The translations under genes were made by a program, and so were the position numbers. Source: Acidimicrobiaceae bacterium (GTDB lineage Bacteria; Actinomycetota; Acidimicrobiia; Acidimicrobiales; Bog-793). From it: DNA of 20,064 nucleotides. The DNA lies in the NCBI GenBank assembly GCA_027306715.1, contig DAHUZG010000187.1, positions 1-20,064 on the forward strand, in the 5' to 3' direction. Below are positions 1 through 6,621 of the stretch, one piece after another. Under the pieces are notes generated by a model, which saw only the letters and a list, made by a program, of their open reading frames with translations, made no database searches and had not been told where the DNA came from. Position 1 is the stretch's first letter. The number at the start of each line of letters is the position of its first letter.

Positions 1-2
1 TC

Positions 3-350
3 CGCCGACGGCCCCATGCCCGACGGCCCCCTGTCCGACGGCCCCATGTCCGACGGCCCTGTGTCCAGTGGCAAGATCCGCTCGTGTGGACGACGCTCTC
101 TCTCATCTTGCATGCCGACGGCAAGGCCGAGCACGCCATGACCGGCGCCAGCCGCTTCCCCCGGCACTCGATCTACGAACAGGTCCCGGATCGCCTTTCG
201 AAGGAGCCCTTCAGAGGGAAGATTCTCTCCCGCCTCCACGGGGACCACGCCCAGGGACTCCCGTTCTTCACCGGCAAGGACCGCGACGATTCCGATGTGG
301 CCTCCGTGCCGGTGGCCGTGGGTGCCGAGTGCACGGTGCTCGACCTGTGA
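3..350 (+). CDS. C-terminal part of a protein related to actinobacterial cyclic-nucleotide-binding-domain proteins (5' end outside window)
   Basis: This frame is open from the left edge to the TGA at 348-350, so the start lies outside the window. The stretch from about position 66 (VQWQDPLVWTTLSLILHADG, then AMTGASRFPRHSIYE) resembles, from memory, the conserved N-terminal module of actinobacterial proteins that normally carry a cyclic-nucleotide-binding domain further on (LxIHADGRxExAMTGASPFPRHWVYD). No cNMP-binding domain follows here: the protein ends about 60 residues after this motif in unrelated sequence. It is therefore either a shorter family member or a truncated one. The upstream part in this frame reads through a 15-bp tandem repeat and is Arg/Pro-rich, which looks poor as protein. 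The stop overlaps the start of the next gene (GTGA, 347-350), so the two are probably translationally coupled. The family link is moderately sure; the function is unknown. Confidence 0.5.
   Translation, partial: RRRPHARRPPVRRPHVRRPCVQWQDPLVWTTLSLILHADGKAEHAMTGASRFPRHSIYEQVPDRLSKEPFRGKILSRLHGDHAQGLPFFTGKDRDDSDVASVPVAVGAECTVLDL
5..64. repeat. Tandem repeat, four 15-bp units
   Basis: Four head-to-tail units occupy 5-19, 20-34, 35-49 and 50-64, with consensus CCGACGGCCCCATGT. The units differ at one to three positions. The period is a multiple of three, so any reading frame crossing it stays open. In the frame of the downstream gene it encodes Arg-Arg-Pro-rich pentapeptides; in frame 1 it encodes a DGPxS-type pentapeptide repeat that looks more protein-like. 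The array may extend beyond the left edge. Confidence 0.8.
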
Positions 351-1774
351 GATCTCCCGACGCCGTCGTCGTCGGATCGGGACCCAACGGACTCGCCGCG
401 GCGCTGACCTTGGCCCGAGGCGGGCTGGCGGTCGACGTCTACGAGGGGTCGGAGACCGCAGGCGGGGGGTGTCGGACCGAGGACCTCACCTTGGACGGGT
501 TCCACCACGACGTCTGCTCAGCGGTCCATCCCCTCGTCGCAGCGTCGCCGTTCTTCCGGACGATCGACCTCGCCGCCCGAGGCGTGAAGCTGCTCTACCC
601 CCCGGTGGCGTTCGCTCACCCGCTCGACGGCGGTCGGGCGCCGGCCGTCGTCACCTCGGTGGACGAGACCGCCGGGGGACTGGGAGTCGATGGTCCCGCC
701 TACCGGCGGCTCTTCTCCCCGCTCGTGCGCGACGCCGGGTCCATCGTGCCGACCGCGCTGGCTCCCCTTCGGTCCGTGCCGGCTCATCCGCTGGCCATGG
801 CCCGGTTCGGCCTTCGCGGGCTCTTGTCGCTCGAGCGCCTGGCGAGGCGGTTCTGCAGCGAGGAGGCCCGCGGCCTCCTCGCCGGTGTAGCCGCTCATGC
901 CATGCTCCCGCTCACCGCTCCGTTGTCAGGCGCTTACGGGATGTTGCTCACGACGATGGCCCACGCGGTGGGATGGCCGGTGGTCGAAGGCGGTAGCGCC
1001 AGGATCGTCGACGCGCTGGTGGGGGAGGTGGAGTCCCTCGGAGGCCAGGTGAGGACCGGACGGTGGATCCGGACACTCGGCGAGCTGCCTTCATCGAGGG
1101 TCACCGTTCTCGACGTCACGCCGCGTCAGCTCGTCGCCATGGCCGCCGAGCGCCTGCGCGACCGCGACCGCCGCGCCCTCGGTGGCTTCCGCTACGGACC
1201 AGGGGTGTGCAAGGTCGACTGGGCGCTCTCGGGACCGGTCCCTTGGCAGTCCGAGGCCTGTCGGAAGACGGTGACCGTGCACCTCGGGGGCACCTTGGAG
1301 GAGGTGGCGGCGAGCGAAGCCGACGTCTTTGCCGGTCGGCACCCGGATCGGCCGTACTGCATCGTCGTGCAGCCTGGCGTGGTGGACCCGACACGGGCGC
1401 CGGTCGGCCGGCTCACGCTGTGGGCCTACTGCCATGTGCCGGCGGGATCTACGGTGGACATGGCGGAGCGGATCGAGGCCCAGATCGAGAGGTTCGCTCC
1501 GGGCTTCCGCGACGTCGTGCTGGCCAGGGTCACGAGGACCGCAGCAGAGACCGCGCGACACAATCCCAACTACATCGGGGGGGACATCAACAGCGGGATG
1601 GGCACGCTGCGCCAGACGATGTTTCGTCCAACCGTGAGGTGGGACCCCTACAAGACCGGGATCGGCGGGATCTACCTGTGCTCGGCCTCGACACCGCCCG
1701 GAGGAGGCGTGCACGGGATGTGCGGATACGCAGCAGCGAGATCTGCTCTTGCCGACCTCGGCGCCCACCGCTAG
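347..1774 (+). CDS. Phytoene-desaturase-like FAD-dependent oxidoreductase
   Basis: A 475-residue flavoprotein of the phytoene dehydrogenase/carotenoid isomerase-like superfamily. The N-terminus carries the Rossmann dinucleotide motif (AVVVGSGPNGLAAALTLA, residues 6-23). The acidic end of the second strand follows (DVYEG), then the AGGGCRTE segment typical of these oxidases. The C-terminus has the FAD-closing motif SASTPPGGGVHGMCGYAAA, which is characteristic of this group. The GTG at 347 was chosen because the conserved fold begins five residues later and because it gives a 4-nt GTGA overlap with the preceding stop; sequence further upstream in frame is not protein-like. Substrate unknown: members act on carotenoids, lipids or other polyenes, and no carotenoid genes lie nearby. 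The family is secure and the reaction is not. It is co-transcribed with the upstream partial gene and convergent with the PfkB kinase. Confidence 0.85.
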   Translation: MRSPDAVVVGSGPNGLAAALTLARGGLAVDVYEGSETAGGGCRTEDLTLDGFHHDVCSAVHPLVAASPFFRTIDLAARGVKLLYPPVAFAHPLDGGRAPAVVTSVDETAGGLGVDGPAYRRLFSPLVRDAGSIVPTALAPLRSVPAHPLAMARFGLRGLLSLERLARRFCSEEARGLLAGVAAHAMLPLTAPLSGAYGMLLTTMAHAVGWPVVEGGSARIVDALVGEVESLGGQVRTGRWIRTLGELPSSRVTVLDVTPRQLVAMAAERLRDRDRRALGGFRYGPGVCKVDWALSGPVPWQSEACRKTVTVHLGGTLEEVAASEADVFAGRHPDRPYCIVVQPGVVDPTRAPVGRLTLWAYCHVPAGSTVDMAERIEAQIERFAPGFRDVVLARVTRTAAETARHNPNYIGGDINSGMGTLRQTMFRPTVRWDPYKTGIGGIYLCSASTPPGGGVHGMCGYAAARSALADLGAHR

Positions 1775-1929
1775 AGAAGGTGTCTGGCCTCGAGCGCCGT
1801 CTCGTCGGTGCTGCACGCCTGACGGCCACGCCGGCGCTCTGCGGCCAGGACTACCCAGCTGCTGTTCGCCACCGACGCCAGCGGCGACGGAGACGCCACC
1901 GCGGAGGTGAGCGCCCTCGAGAGCGACCC

Positions 1930-1954
1930 GCCCGTCGTCGGGATCACGACGGGC
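1930..1954. terminator. Perfect 9-bp stem-loop in convergent spacer, possible terminator
   Basis: Arms GCCCGTCGT (1930-1938) and ACGACGGGC (1946-1954) pair perfectly around a 7-nt loop. It lies about 155 bp after the oxidoreductase stop. No T-tract follows, so it is only a candidate for termination, which in GC-rich actinobacteria often lacks a U-run. It could serve either direction in this convergent region. Confidence 0.35.
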
Positions 1955-2294
1955 ACGAGAGAGGAGGTCAACATCGGCGGGGTCAGGTCGTCGCCGTCGC
2001 TGCCGCGGCTGTTCGCGGGTCGCTGCTCTTGTCGACCGTCAGCGGTCGCTTGCCGGCCGCCGACAGCGAGTCGCCCTCGGCACCGGGACGCCCTCGTGGC
2101 CGCCGTCCTCGACGGGGCCACCCAGGCCGACGCCGCTCGCGCTGCGGGCCCAGCGTCGCGGTCGAGGCCGCAGGGGACGTCGTGGCTGCCGTAGCGCTTG
2201 GACAAACCCTCCTTCGTATCGCCGGTTGGGCCATCTCGTCACGCCTCGCCCCGAACGTCGCCTCGTCGACCCGTTGTCGCGGGCCAGGATCGAC

Positions 2295-2339
2295 CGTGTG
2301 CCGTCGGCGCGTGTGCCGTCGGCGCCTGTGCCGTCGGCT
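2295..2339. repeat. Tandem repeat, three 15-bp units
   Basis: Units at 2295-2309, 2310-2324 and 2325-2339. The first two are identical (CGTGTGCCGTCGGCG) and the third differs at two positions. On the reverse strand each unit contains CCGACGGC, the same 8-mer that opens every unit of the array at 5-64. The array sits just beyond the 3' end of the PfkB gene. Confidence 0.8.
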
Positions 2340-2363
2340 CCGCTGCGGTCGCCATCGCTTCGG

Positions 2364-3374
2364 TCACCAGGCCCGGACCAGCCGGCTGGCGTGGGCACGC
2401 TCGAGCTCGTTCCGGAGCTCCTTCTCGCCGAGAAGCCCGGCGTGCGAGCCGACCGCGTGGACCACGCTCCTCGCGCTCACCGGTGCCCAGGAGAGAGCCT
2501 CGTCGAGCTCGCAGCCCTGGGCGAGCGCGGCGACGAGCGTGGCAGCGAAGGCGTCGCCGGCGCCGGTGCGCTCGACCGGAGGGCTCTCGTCGGGGCAGGA
2601 CCTCACCCGGTAACGGTGCTCACCGTCGAGGGCATAGGCGCCGGCGGCCCCGTCGGTGATCACGACCGTGCTCGGGCCGAGCCGGCGCAGGCTCTCGAGG
2701 AGGCCGGCGACGTCGTCGTGGCTTCCTCCCCCGATCGTCACCGCCTCTTCACGGTTGCAGACAACGACCTCGGCTCGACGGTAGAGGCGACCGAGCCGGT
2801 CGGCGCCGAGGGCGATCTGCGCGGTGCCCGGCTGGAAGGCGAGATGGACCGACGGCTCCGCGTCCAGCCAGTCGGCCAGCTGCGCGTAGTAGTCGAGCCC
2901 GTGTGTGCCGACCGAGCTCAGGTAGAGCCATCCGGGTACCTCGGCTGGCCGCAGGTGCGGCCAGTTGTAGTCGTACTCCTCGTGGTGGACGAGGATCGTC
3001 CGGTCGTCGCGGAACCAGAGCACGAAGTTCCGGTTGCTCGCCATGTCGGGGTCGATGCGAACGAAGCGCGTGTCGATGCCCTCCCGGTGCAAGGCGGCGA
3101 GGATGTCGCGCCCGGTCGGGTCGCCGCCGACGTGGGCGGCGAGCGCCGTGACGAGCCCGAGGCGGGCGAAGGCCACGGCGGCGTTCGGGGCGTTGCCGCC
3201 GGCCTCGACGGTCTCGACATGCTCGAAGGGGATCTTCTCGCCGAAGGGCAGCACGAGCTTGCGGCCACAGGGCCAGTGGTGCTCCTCGACGCGATCCTCG
3301 AGCAGGCGGACGAAGACGTCGGTCGAGACATCCCCGACAGCGATGACGTCGAGCCGCTGCGCTCTGACCGTCAC
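2364..3374 (-). CDS. PfkB/ribokinase-family sugar kinase
   Basis: A 336-residue kinase of the PfkB (ribokinase-like) family, which phosphorylates sugars or sugar phosphates using ATP. The N-terminal substrate motif is seen as EAGGNAPNAAVAFARLG (residues 57-73). The C-terminal ATP/anion-hole motif is ERTGAGDAFAATLVAAL, with the predicted catalytic base Asp274. The start is placed at the GTG at 3372-3374, nine codons before the first conserved strand (LDVIAVGDV). The frame stays open 100 codons further upstream but encodes low-complexity Ala/Arg/Ser-rich sequence unlike the family, and family length fits the shorter form. Divergent from the GAPDH operon across a shared promoter region, it is a reasonable 6-phosphofructokinase or related hexose-phosphate kinase for this glycolytic cluster. 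PfkB substrates cannot be read from sequence, so that role is inference. The DosR regulon of Mycobacterium tuberculosis also includes a PfkB kinase. Confidence 0.88.
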   Translation of the reverse strand: MTVRAQRLDVIAVGDVSTDVFVRLLEDRVEEHHWPCGRKLVLPFGEKIPFEHVETVEAGGNAPNAAVAFARLGLVTALAAHVGGDPTGRDILAALHREGIDTRFVRIDPDMASNRNFVLWFRDDRTILVHHEEYDYNWPHLRPAEVPGWLYLSSVGTHGLDYYAQLADWLDAEPSVHLAFQPGTAQIALGADRLGRLYRRAEVVVCNREEAVTIGGGSHDDVAGLLESLRRLGPSTVVITDGAAGAYALDGEHRYRVRSCPDESPPVERTGAGDAFAATLVAALAQGCELDEALSWAPVSARSVVHAVGSHAGLLGEKELRNELERAHASRLVRAW

Positions 3375-3561
3375 GGTCGCCGCCCCGCCCGAGCCGCTGC
3401 TCGAGGGCGAGCACGGCGATCTGCCCCAGCCAGTCGGCCCCGCCAGCCCATTCGCTCCTCCTGTCGGTTCCCGGAAAGTGCCTGCTCGCCGATGCCGCCG
3501 GGCTCTTGCCGATGCCGCGGGGTTCTCGCCGGACCAGCTTGCAGCCCGGTCGCTCGGCGCC

Positions 3562-3579
3562 GGTAGGGCCGAACGACCG
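3562..3579 (-). promoter_or_regulatory. Putative regulator-binding site, copy B (reverse orientation)
   Basis: Read on the - strand this is CGGTCGTTCGGCCCTACC. It matches the site at 3645-3662 at 14 of 18 positions, including 12 consecutive identical bases (TTCGGCCCTACC). Centre-to-centre distance is 83 bp, close to eight helical turns. By eye the core agrees with about 9 of 14 positions of the mycobacterial DosR consensus GGGACTWWAGTCCC. Binding-site identity is inference. Confidence 0.4.
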
Positions 3580-3644
3580 GACTTCTCGTCGTCGCCCTCG
3601 CCGGGCCGGGCGTCTGGCGCGGTCTCGGCCGCCGCCGCCGCTCG

Positions 3645-3662
3645 GTGACCTTCGGCCCTACC
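3645..3662 (+). promoter_or_regulatory. Putative regulator-binding site, copy A, upstream of GAPDH
   Basis: GTGACCTTCGGCCCTACC, ending 82 bp before the GAPDH start. Its core GTGACCTTCGGCCC agrees with about 10 of 14 positions of the DosR consensus GGGACTWWAGTCCC. With copy B it forms a widely spaced inverted pair in the divergent promoter region. Confidence 0.42.
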
Positions 3663-3744
3663 CGCCGGTGCCACGCCCGGTCAGTCTGGGCGGTGCACCA
3701 GCGCCGTCAGTGGGCGCGACGAGACGAAAGGGACACGACACGCG

Positions 3745-4755
3745 ATGACTGTCCGCCTGGCGATCAACGGGTTCGGGCGCACGGGACGGGCTGCTGTTCG
3801 CGCCGCGGTCGAGCAGCACGATGGCGACGTGGAGGTCGTCGCGGTGAACGACCTCGCCGAGCCAGCCGCGCTCGCACGCCTGCTTGCCCGCGACTCCGTG
3901 CACGGCCGGTTCGCTACAGACATAGCCGTCGAGGGCGACCTCGTCCGCTTCGGAAAGAACGAGGTTCGCTTCCTCGCTGAGCCCGACGCCGGTGCGCTGC
4001 CCTGGAAAGAGCTCGAGATCGACGTCGTCATCGAGTCGACGGGCCACTTCACCACCCGCGACAAGGCGGCAGCCCACCTCGGCGCCGGGGCGCAGCGGGT
4101 GGTCATCTCGGCGCCGGCCGAGGGAGTCGATGCCACCTTCGTCCTCGGGGTGAACGAGGACAGCTTCGACCCGGCGCGCCATTTCGTCGTCTCCAACGCG
4201 TCGTGCACGACGAATTGCCTGGCGCTTCTCGCCAAGGTGCTCGACGAGCGCTTCGGCATCGAGGAGGCCCTGATGTCCACCGTGCACGCCTATACCGGTG
4301 ACCAGCGCCTGGTCGACATGCTGCACAAGGATCCCCGGCGGAGCCGTGCGGCGGCCACGAACATCGTGCCGACGACGACCGGTGCGGCGCGGGCCACCGG
4401 TCAGGTCCTCCCCGCCCTGGATGGCCGCATCGACGGCTTGTCGCTGCGGGTTCCCGTTCCTGACGGCTCGATCACCGACCTCGTCGCCCTCGTCGCCCGC
4501 TCGGCGAGCGTCGAGGAGGTCAACGCCGCCTATGAAGCGGCGTCGCGGCCCGGCCGGCTCGCCGGGCTGCTCGACTACTCCGAGGAGCCGCTCGTCTCGA
4601 GCGACATCGTCGGCTCGAGCGCCTCGTGCGTCCTTGACGCAGGGCTCACGATGGTGGGCGAGCATCTCGTCAAGGTGCTCGGCTGGTACGACAACGAGAC
4701 CGGGTACTCGAGCCGCCTCGTCGACCTCGCCGCTCTCGTCGGCGCGCCGAGCTAG
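3745..4755 (+). CDS. gap: Glyceraldehyde-3-phosphate dehydrogenase, type I
   Basis: A 336-residue classical phosphorylating GAPDH, converting glyceraldehyde-3-phosphate, NAD+ and phosphate to 1,3-bisphosphoglycerate. Visible hallmarks are the N-terminal INGFGRTGR nucleotide motif, SNASCTTNC with catalytic Cys154, STVHAYTGDQ with His181, the phosphate-site PTTTGAA, and the C-terminal WYDNETGYSSRL. Asp36 in VAVNDLAEP is the residue that favours NAD over NADP in this family. In the later adenine-site region, the Leu of the usual DLRR is Pro (KDPRRSR), so cofactor preference is likely but not certain NAD. It is the first gene of a six-gene + strand run; the next start is 19 nt after its stop. Its usual partner PGK is 10 kb downstream rather than adjacent, and no triosephosphate isomerase is present in the window. 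Confidence 0.96.
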   Translation: MTVRLAINGFGRTGRAAVRAAVEQHDGDVEVVAVNDLAEPAALARLLARDSVHGRFATDIAVEGDLVRFGKNEVRFLAEPDAGALPWKELEIDVVIESTGHFTTRDKAAAHLGAGAQRVVISAPAEGVDATFVLGVNEDSFDPARHFVVSNASCTTNCLALLAKVLDERFGIEEALMSTVHAYTGDQRLVDMLHKDPRRSRAAATNIVPTTTGAARATGQVLPALDGRIDGLSLRVPVPDGSITDLVALVARSASVEEVNAAYEAASRPGRLAGLLDYSEEPLVSSDIVGSSASCVLDAGLTMVGEHLVKVLGWYDNETGYSSRLVDLAALVGAPS

Positions 4756-4774
4756 CCGAGCGAGGTCGAGCGAA

Positions 4775-5365
4775 TTGTTCCAGGTGCGGATCCACGGTCG
4801 CGGCGGCCAGGGTGTCGTCACCGCCGCCGAGCTGCTCTCGGTGGCGGCCTTCCGGGAGGGTCGCTTCTCCCTGGCGTTCCCGAGCTTCGGCTCCGAGCGC
4901 ACCGGTGCGCCGGTCGTCGCCTTCTGCCGCATCGACGGCCGGCCGATCCGCAGCCGCGAGCCGATCGTCGAACCGGACGCCCTCATCATCGAGGACGTGA
5001 CGCTTATCCACCAGGTCGACCTCTTCGCCGGGCTCGGACCCGACGGGTACGTGCTCGTCAACACCTCGCGCAGCTTCGAGGAGCTCGGGCTCACAGGGCT
5101 CGTCGAGCGCTTCTCACCCGAGCGCCTGGTCTGCGTGCCGGCGACCGAGATCGCTCTCGAGCACATCGGCCGGCCGCTGCCGAACGCGGTGCTGCTCGGG
5201 GGTTTCGCGGCGCTGTGCGAGGTGGTCTCCCTCGAGGCCGTCGCCATGGCGGTGCGCGAGCGCTTCGGCAGGGTGCTCGCCGAGTCGAACGTGGCCGCGG
5301 CGAGCGATGCCGCAGAGCGGGTGCACCAGCACCTGAAGGAGTGGTCCCGTGCTCGAGCAGATTGA
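4775..5365 (+). CDS. porG: Pyruvate/2-oxoacid:ferredoxin oxidoreductase, gamma subunit
   Basis: A 196-residue gamma subunit of the multi-subunit 2-oxoacid:ferredoxin oxidoreductase family, which oxidatively decarboxylates a 2-oxoacid to acyl-CoA and reduces ferredoxin. The family N-terminus is plain (FQVRIHGRGGQGVVTAAELL, residues 2-21), followed by FPSFGSERTGAPV (about 35-47) and a C-terminal LPNAVLLGGFAAL. The start is taken as TTG at 4775 because the family begins Met-Phe-x-x-Arg-Ile-His and because GAGGT (4762-4766) sits 8 nt upstream. A GTG at 4784 is the alternative. It overlaps the alpha subunit gene by 17 nt, indicating coupled translation. The neighbouring alpha subunit argues for pyruvate as substrate. 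The gene symbol reflects the family, not a characterised ortholog. Confidence 0.9.
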   Translation: MFQVRIHGRGGQGVVTAAELLSVAAFREGRFSLAFPSFGSERTGAPVVAFCRIDGRPIRSREPIVEPDALIIEDVTLIHQVDLFAGLGPDGYVLVNTSRSFEELGLTGLVERFSPERLVCVPATEIALEHIGRPLPNAVLLGGFAALCEVVSLEAVAMAVRERFGRVLAESNVAAASDAAERVHQHLKEWSRARAD

Positions 5366-6602
5366 AGGATCACGCGCCGTCGCAAAGACCGTGGCCCGCT
5401 GTCGGCCGGAGGTGGTGTGCGCCTATCCGATCTCCCCCCAGACCCACATCATCGAGGCCATCGGCGCCCTCGTGCGCTCCGGCGAACTGGCGCGTTGCGA
5501 GTTCATCAACGTCGAGTCGGAGTTCGCTGCGATGTCGGTGGCGATCGGTGCCTCGGCGGCCGGAGCCCGTGCGTACACCGCCACGGCGAGCCAGGGCCTA
5601 CTGTTCATGATCGAGGCCGTCTACAACGCAGCCGGCCTCGGGCTGCCGGTGGTGATGACACTCGCCAACCGTGCGGTCGGAGCGCCGATCAACATCTGGA
5701 ACGACCACTCCGACGCCATGGCCGTGCGCGACGCCGGCTGGGTGCAGCTGTTCGCCGAGACCAATCAGGAAGCCGCCGATCTGCACGTCCAGGCATTCCG
5801 GCTCGCCGAGGAGCTGTCCGTCCCGGTGATGGTCTGCATGGACGGCTTCGTCCTCACCCACGCCTTCGAGCAGGTCGACGTCCCCGAGCAGGATCTCGTC
5901 GACGCCTTCCTGCCGCCGTACGAGCCGCGTCAGGTGCTCGACCCTGCCGATCCGGTCTCGATCGGGGCGATGGTCGGGCCCGAGGCCTTCGAGGAGGTGC
6001 GCTACCTGGCGCACGTCCGCCAGCTCGCCGTCCTCGAGCAGATCCCGGTCGTGGCCGCTGAGTTCGAGCGGACCTTCGGGCGGCGCTCGGGCGGCCTTGT
6101 CTCGAGCTACCGCGCCGAGGACGCCGAGGTGGTCGTCGTCGCCCTCGGCTCGGTGCTCGGGACGATCAAGGACACCGTCGACGAGCGCCGGGAGCAGGGC
6201 GAGCGCATCGGCGTGGTCGGGATCACCTCGTTCCGGCCCTTTCCCCGCGAGGCCGTGCGCCAGGTCCTCTCCGCGGCGCGCCAGGTGGTCGTCATCGAGA
6301 AGGCGTTCAGCATCGGCTTCGGCGGCGTGCTCGCCACCGACGTGGCGATGGCCCTGCAGGGGCTGCCCCCGGAGGTGGTGAGCGTCGTCGCCGGCCTCGG
6401 TGGCAGGCCGATCACGACCGTCTCGCTGCGCCGGGTCCTGCAGGCCGCCGTGAACGACCGGCTGCCGCCGCTCACCTTCCTCGACCTCGACGAAGACCTC
6501 GTGCGGCACGAGCTCGAGCGGATGGCGGCGACGAGGCGGTCAGGCCCGACGGCGGAGAACCTGCTGCGGGATCTCGGTGTGCCCTCGGGACACATCGGCT
6601 GA
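5349..6602 (+). CDS. porA: Pyruvate:ferredoxin oxidoreductase, alpha subunit
   Basis: A 417-residue alpha subunit carrying the PFOR domain I and II folds. The signature CAYPISPQTHIIEA (residues 24-37), a variant of the family YPITPQT motif, is followed by VESEFAAMSVAIGASAAGARAYTATASQG. Next comes ANRAVGAPINIWNDHSDAMA, a segment I associate with pyruvate-type rather than 2-oxoglutarate-type enzymes. The second half (VVVVALGSVLGTIKDTVDE to VVVIEKAFSIGFGG) is the transketolase C-terminal-like domain. The GTG at 5349 is preceded by AAGGAG (5336-5341) with good spacing, inside the 3' end of the gamma gene. It forms the catalytic complex with the gamma and beta subunits. PFOR is oxygen-sensitive in most organisms, which fits an anaerobic or microaerobic role here (inference). 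Confidence 0.93.
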   Translation: MLEQIEGSRAVAKTVARCRPEVVCAYPISPQTHIIEAIGALVRSGELARCEFINVESEFAAMSVAIGASAAGARAYTATASQGLLFMIEAVYNAAGLGLPVVMTLANRAVGAPINIWNDHSDAMAVRDAGWVQLFAETNQEAADLHVQAFRLAEELSVPVMVCMDGFVLTHAFEQVDVPEQDLVDAFLPPYEPRQVLDPADPVSIGAMVGPEAFEEVRYLAHVRQLAVLEQIPVVAAEFERTFGRRSGGLVSSYRAEDAEVVVVALGSVLGTIKDTVDERREQGERIGVVGITSFRPFPREAVRQVLSAARQVVVIEKAFSIGFGGVLATDVAMALQGLPPEVVSVVAGLGGRPITTVSLRRVLQAAVNDRLPPLTFLDLDEDLVRHELERMAATRRSGPTAENLLRDLGVPSGHIG

Positions 6603-6621
6603 GACGAGACGAGGAGCGATC

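Larger units (their letters stand above)
1775..2363. other. Gene-poor convergent spacer (589 bp)
   Basis: Stretch between the + strand oxidoreductase stop and the - strand kinase stop. No reading frame here matches a family I recognise. In one + frame, 1862-1990 gives a plausible-looking peptide (ATDASGDGDATAEVSALES, then PPVVGITTGTREE). About 2086-2140 gives a weakly helix-turn-helix-like segment (RHRDALVAAVLDGATQADAA). Neither has a convincing start or ribosome binding site, so they may be remnants or chance. The spacer also holds a strong stem-loop (1930-1954), a smaller hairpin (2033-2048, arms CGACCG/CGGTCG) and a 15-bp tandem array (2295-2339). Confidence 0.5.
3375..3744. promoter_or_regulatory. 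Divergent promoter region between PfkB kinase and GAPDH operon
   Basis: 370 bp without a credible gene, separating two divergently transcribed glycolytic units. It holds two copies of an 18-bp site in opposite orientation (3562-3579 and 3645-3662) and about 2.5 copies of an imperfect 20-bp repeat built on GCCGATGCCGC (about 3484-3532). I could not place -10/-35 elements with confidence. A purine-rich stretch (GACGAAAGGGA, about 3722-3732) precedes the GAPDH start by about 12 nt. Confidence 0.6.

Noticed and set aside
5..64. CRISPR-like array
   Set aside because: The units are 15 bp and directly adjacent, with no spacers; this is a plain tandem repeat. The same applies to 2295-2339.
1063..2613. 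516-codon + strand open frame crossing the oxidoreductase 3' end, the spacer and the PfkB 3' end
   Set aside because: Arg/Pro-rich without motifs and overlapping two real genes in other frames.
3375..3674. N-terminal extension of the PfkB kinase by 100 codons
   Set aside because: The extension is low-complexity, the family fold begins just after the GTG at 3374, and the region contains repeated putative regulatory sites.
3658..5385. 575-codon - strand open frame opposite GAPDH and the PFOR gamma gene
   Set aside because: Both + strand genes are unambiguous; the antisense translation is low-complexity shadow sequence.
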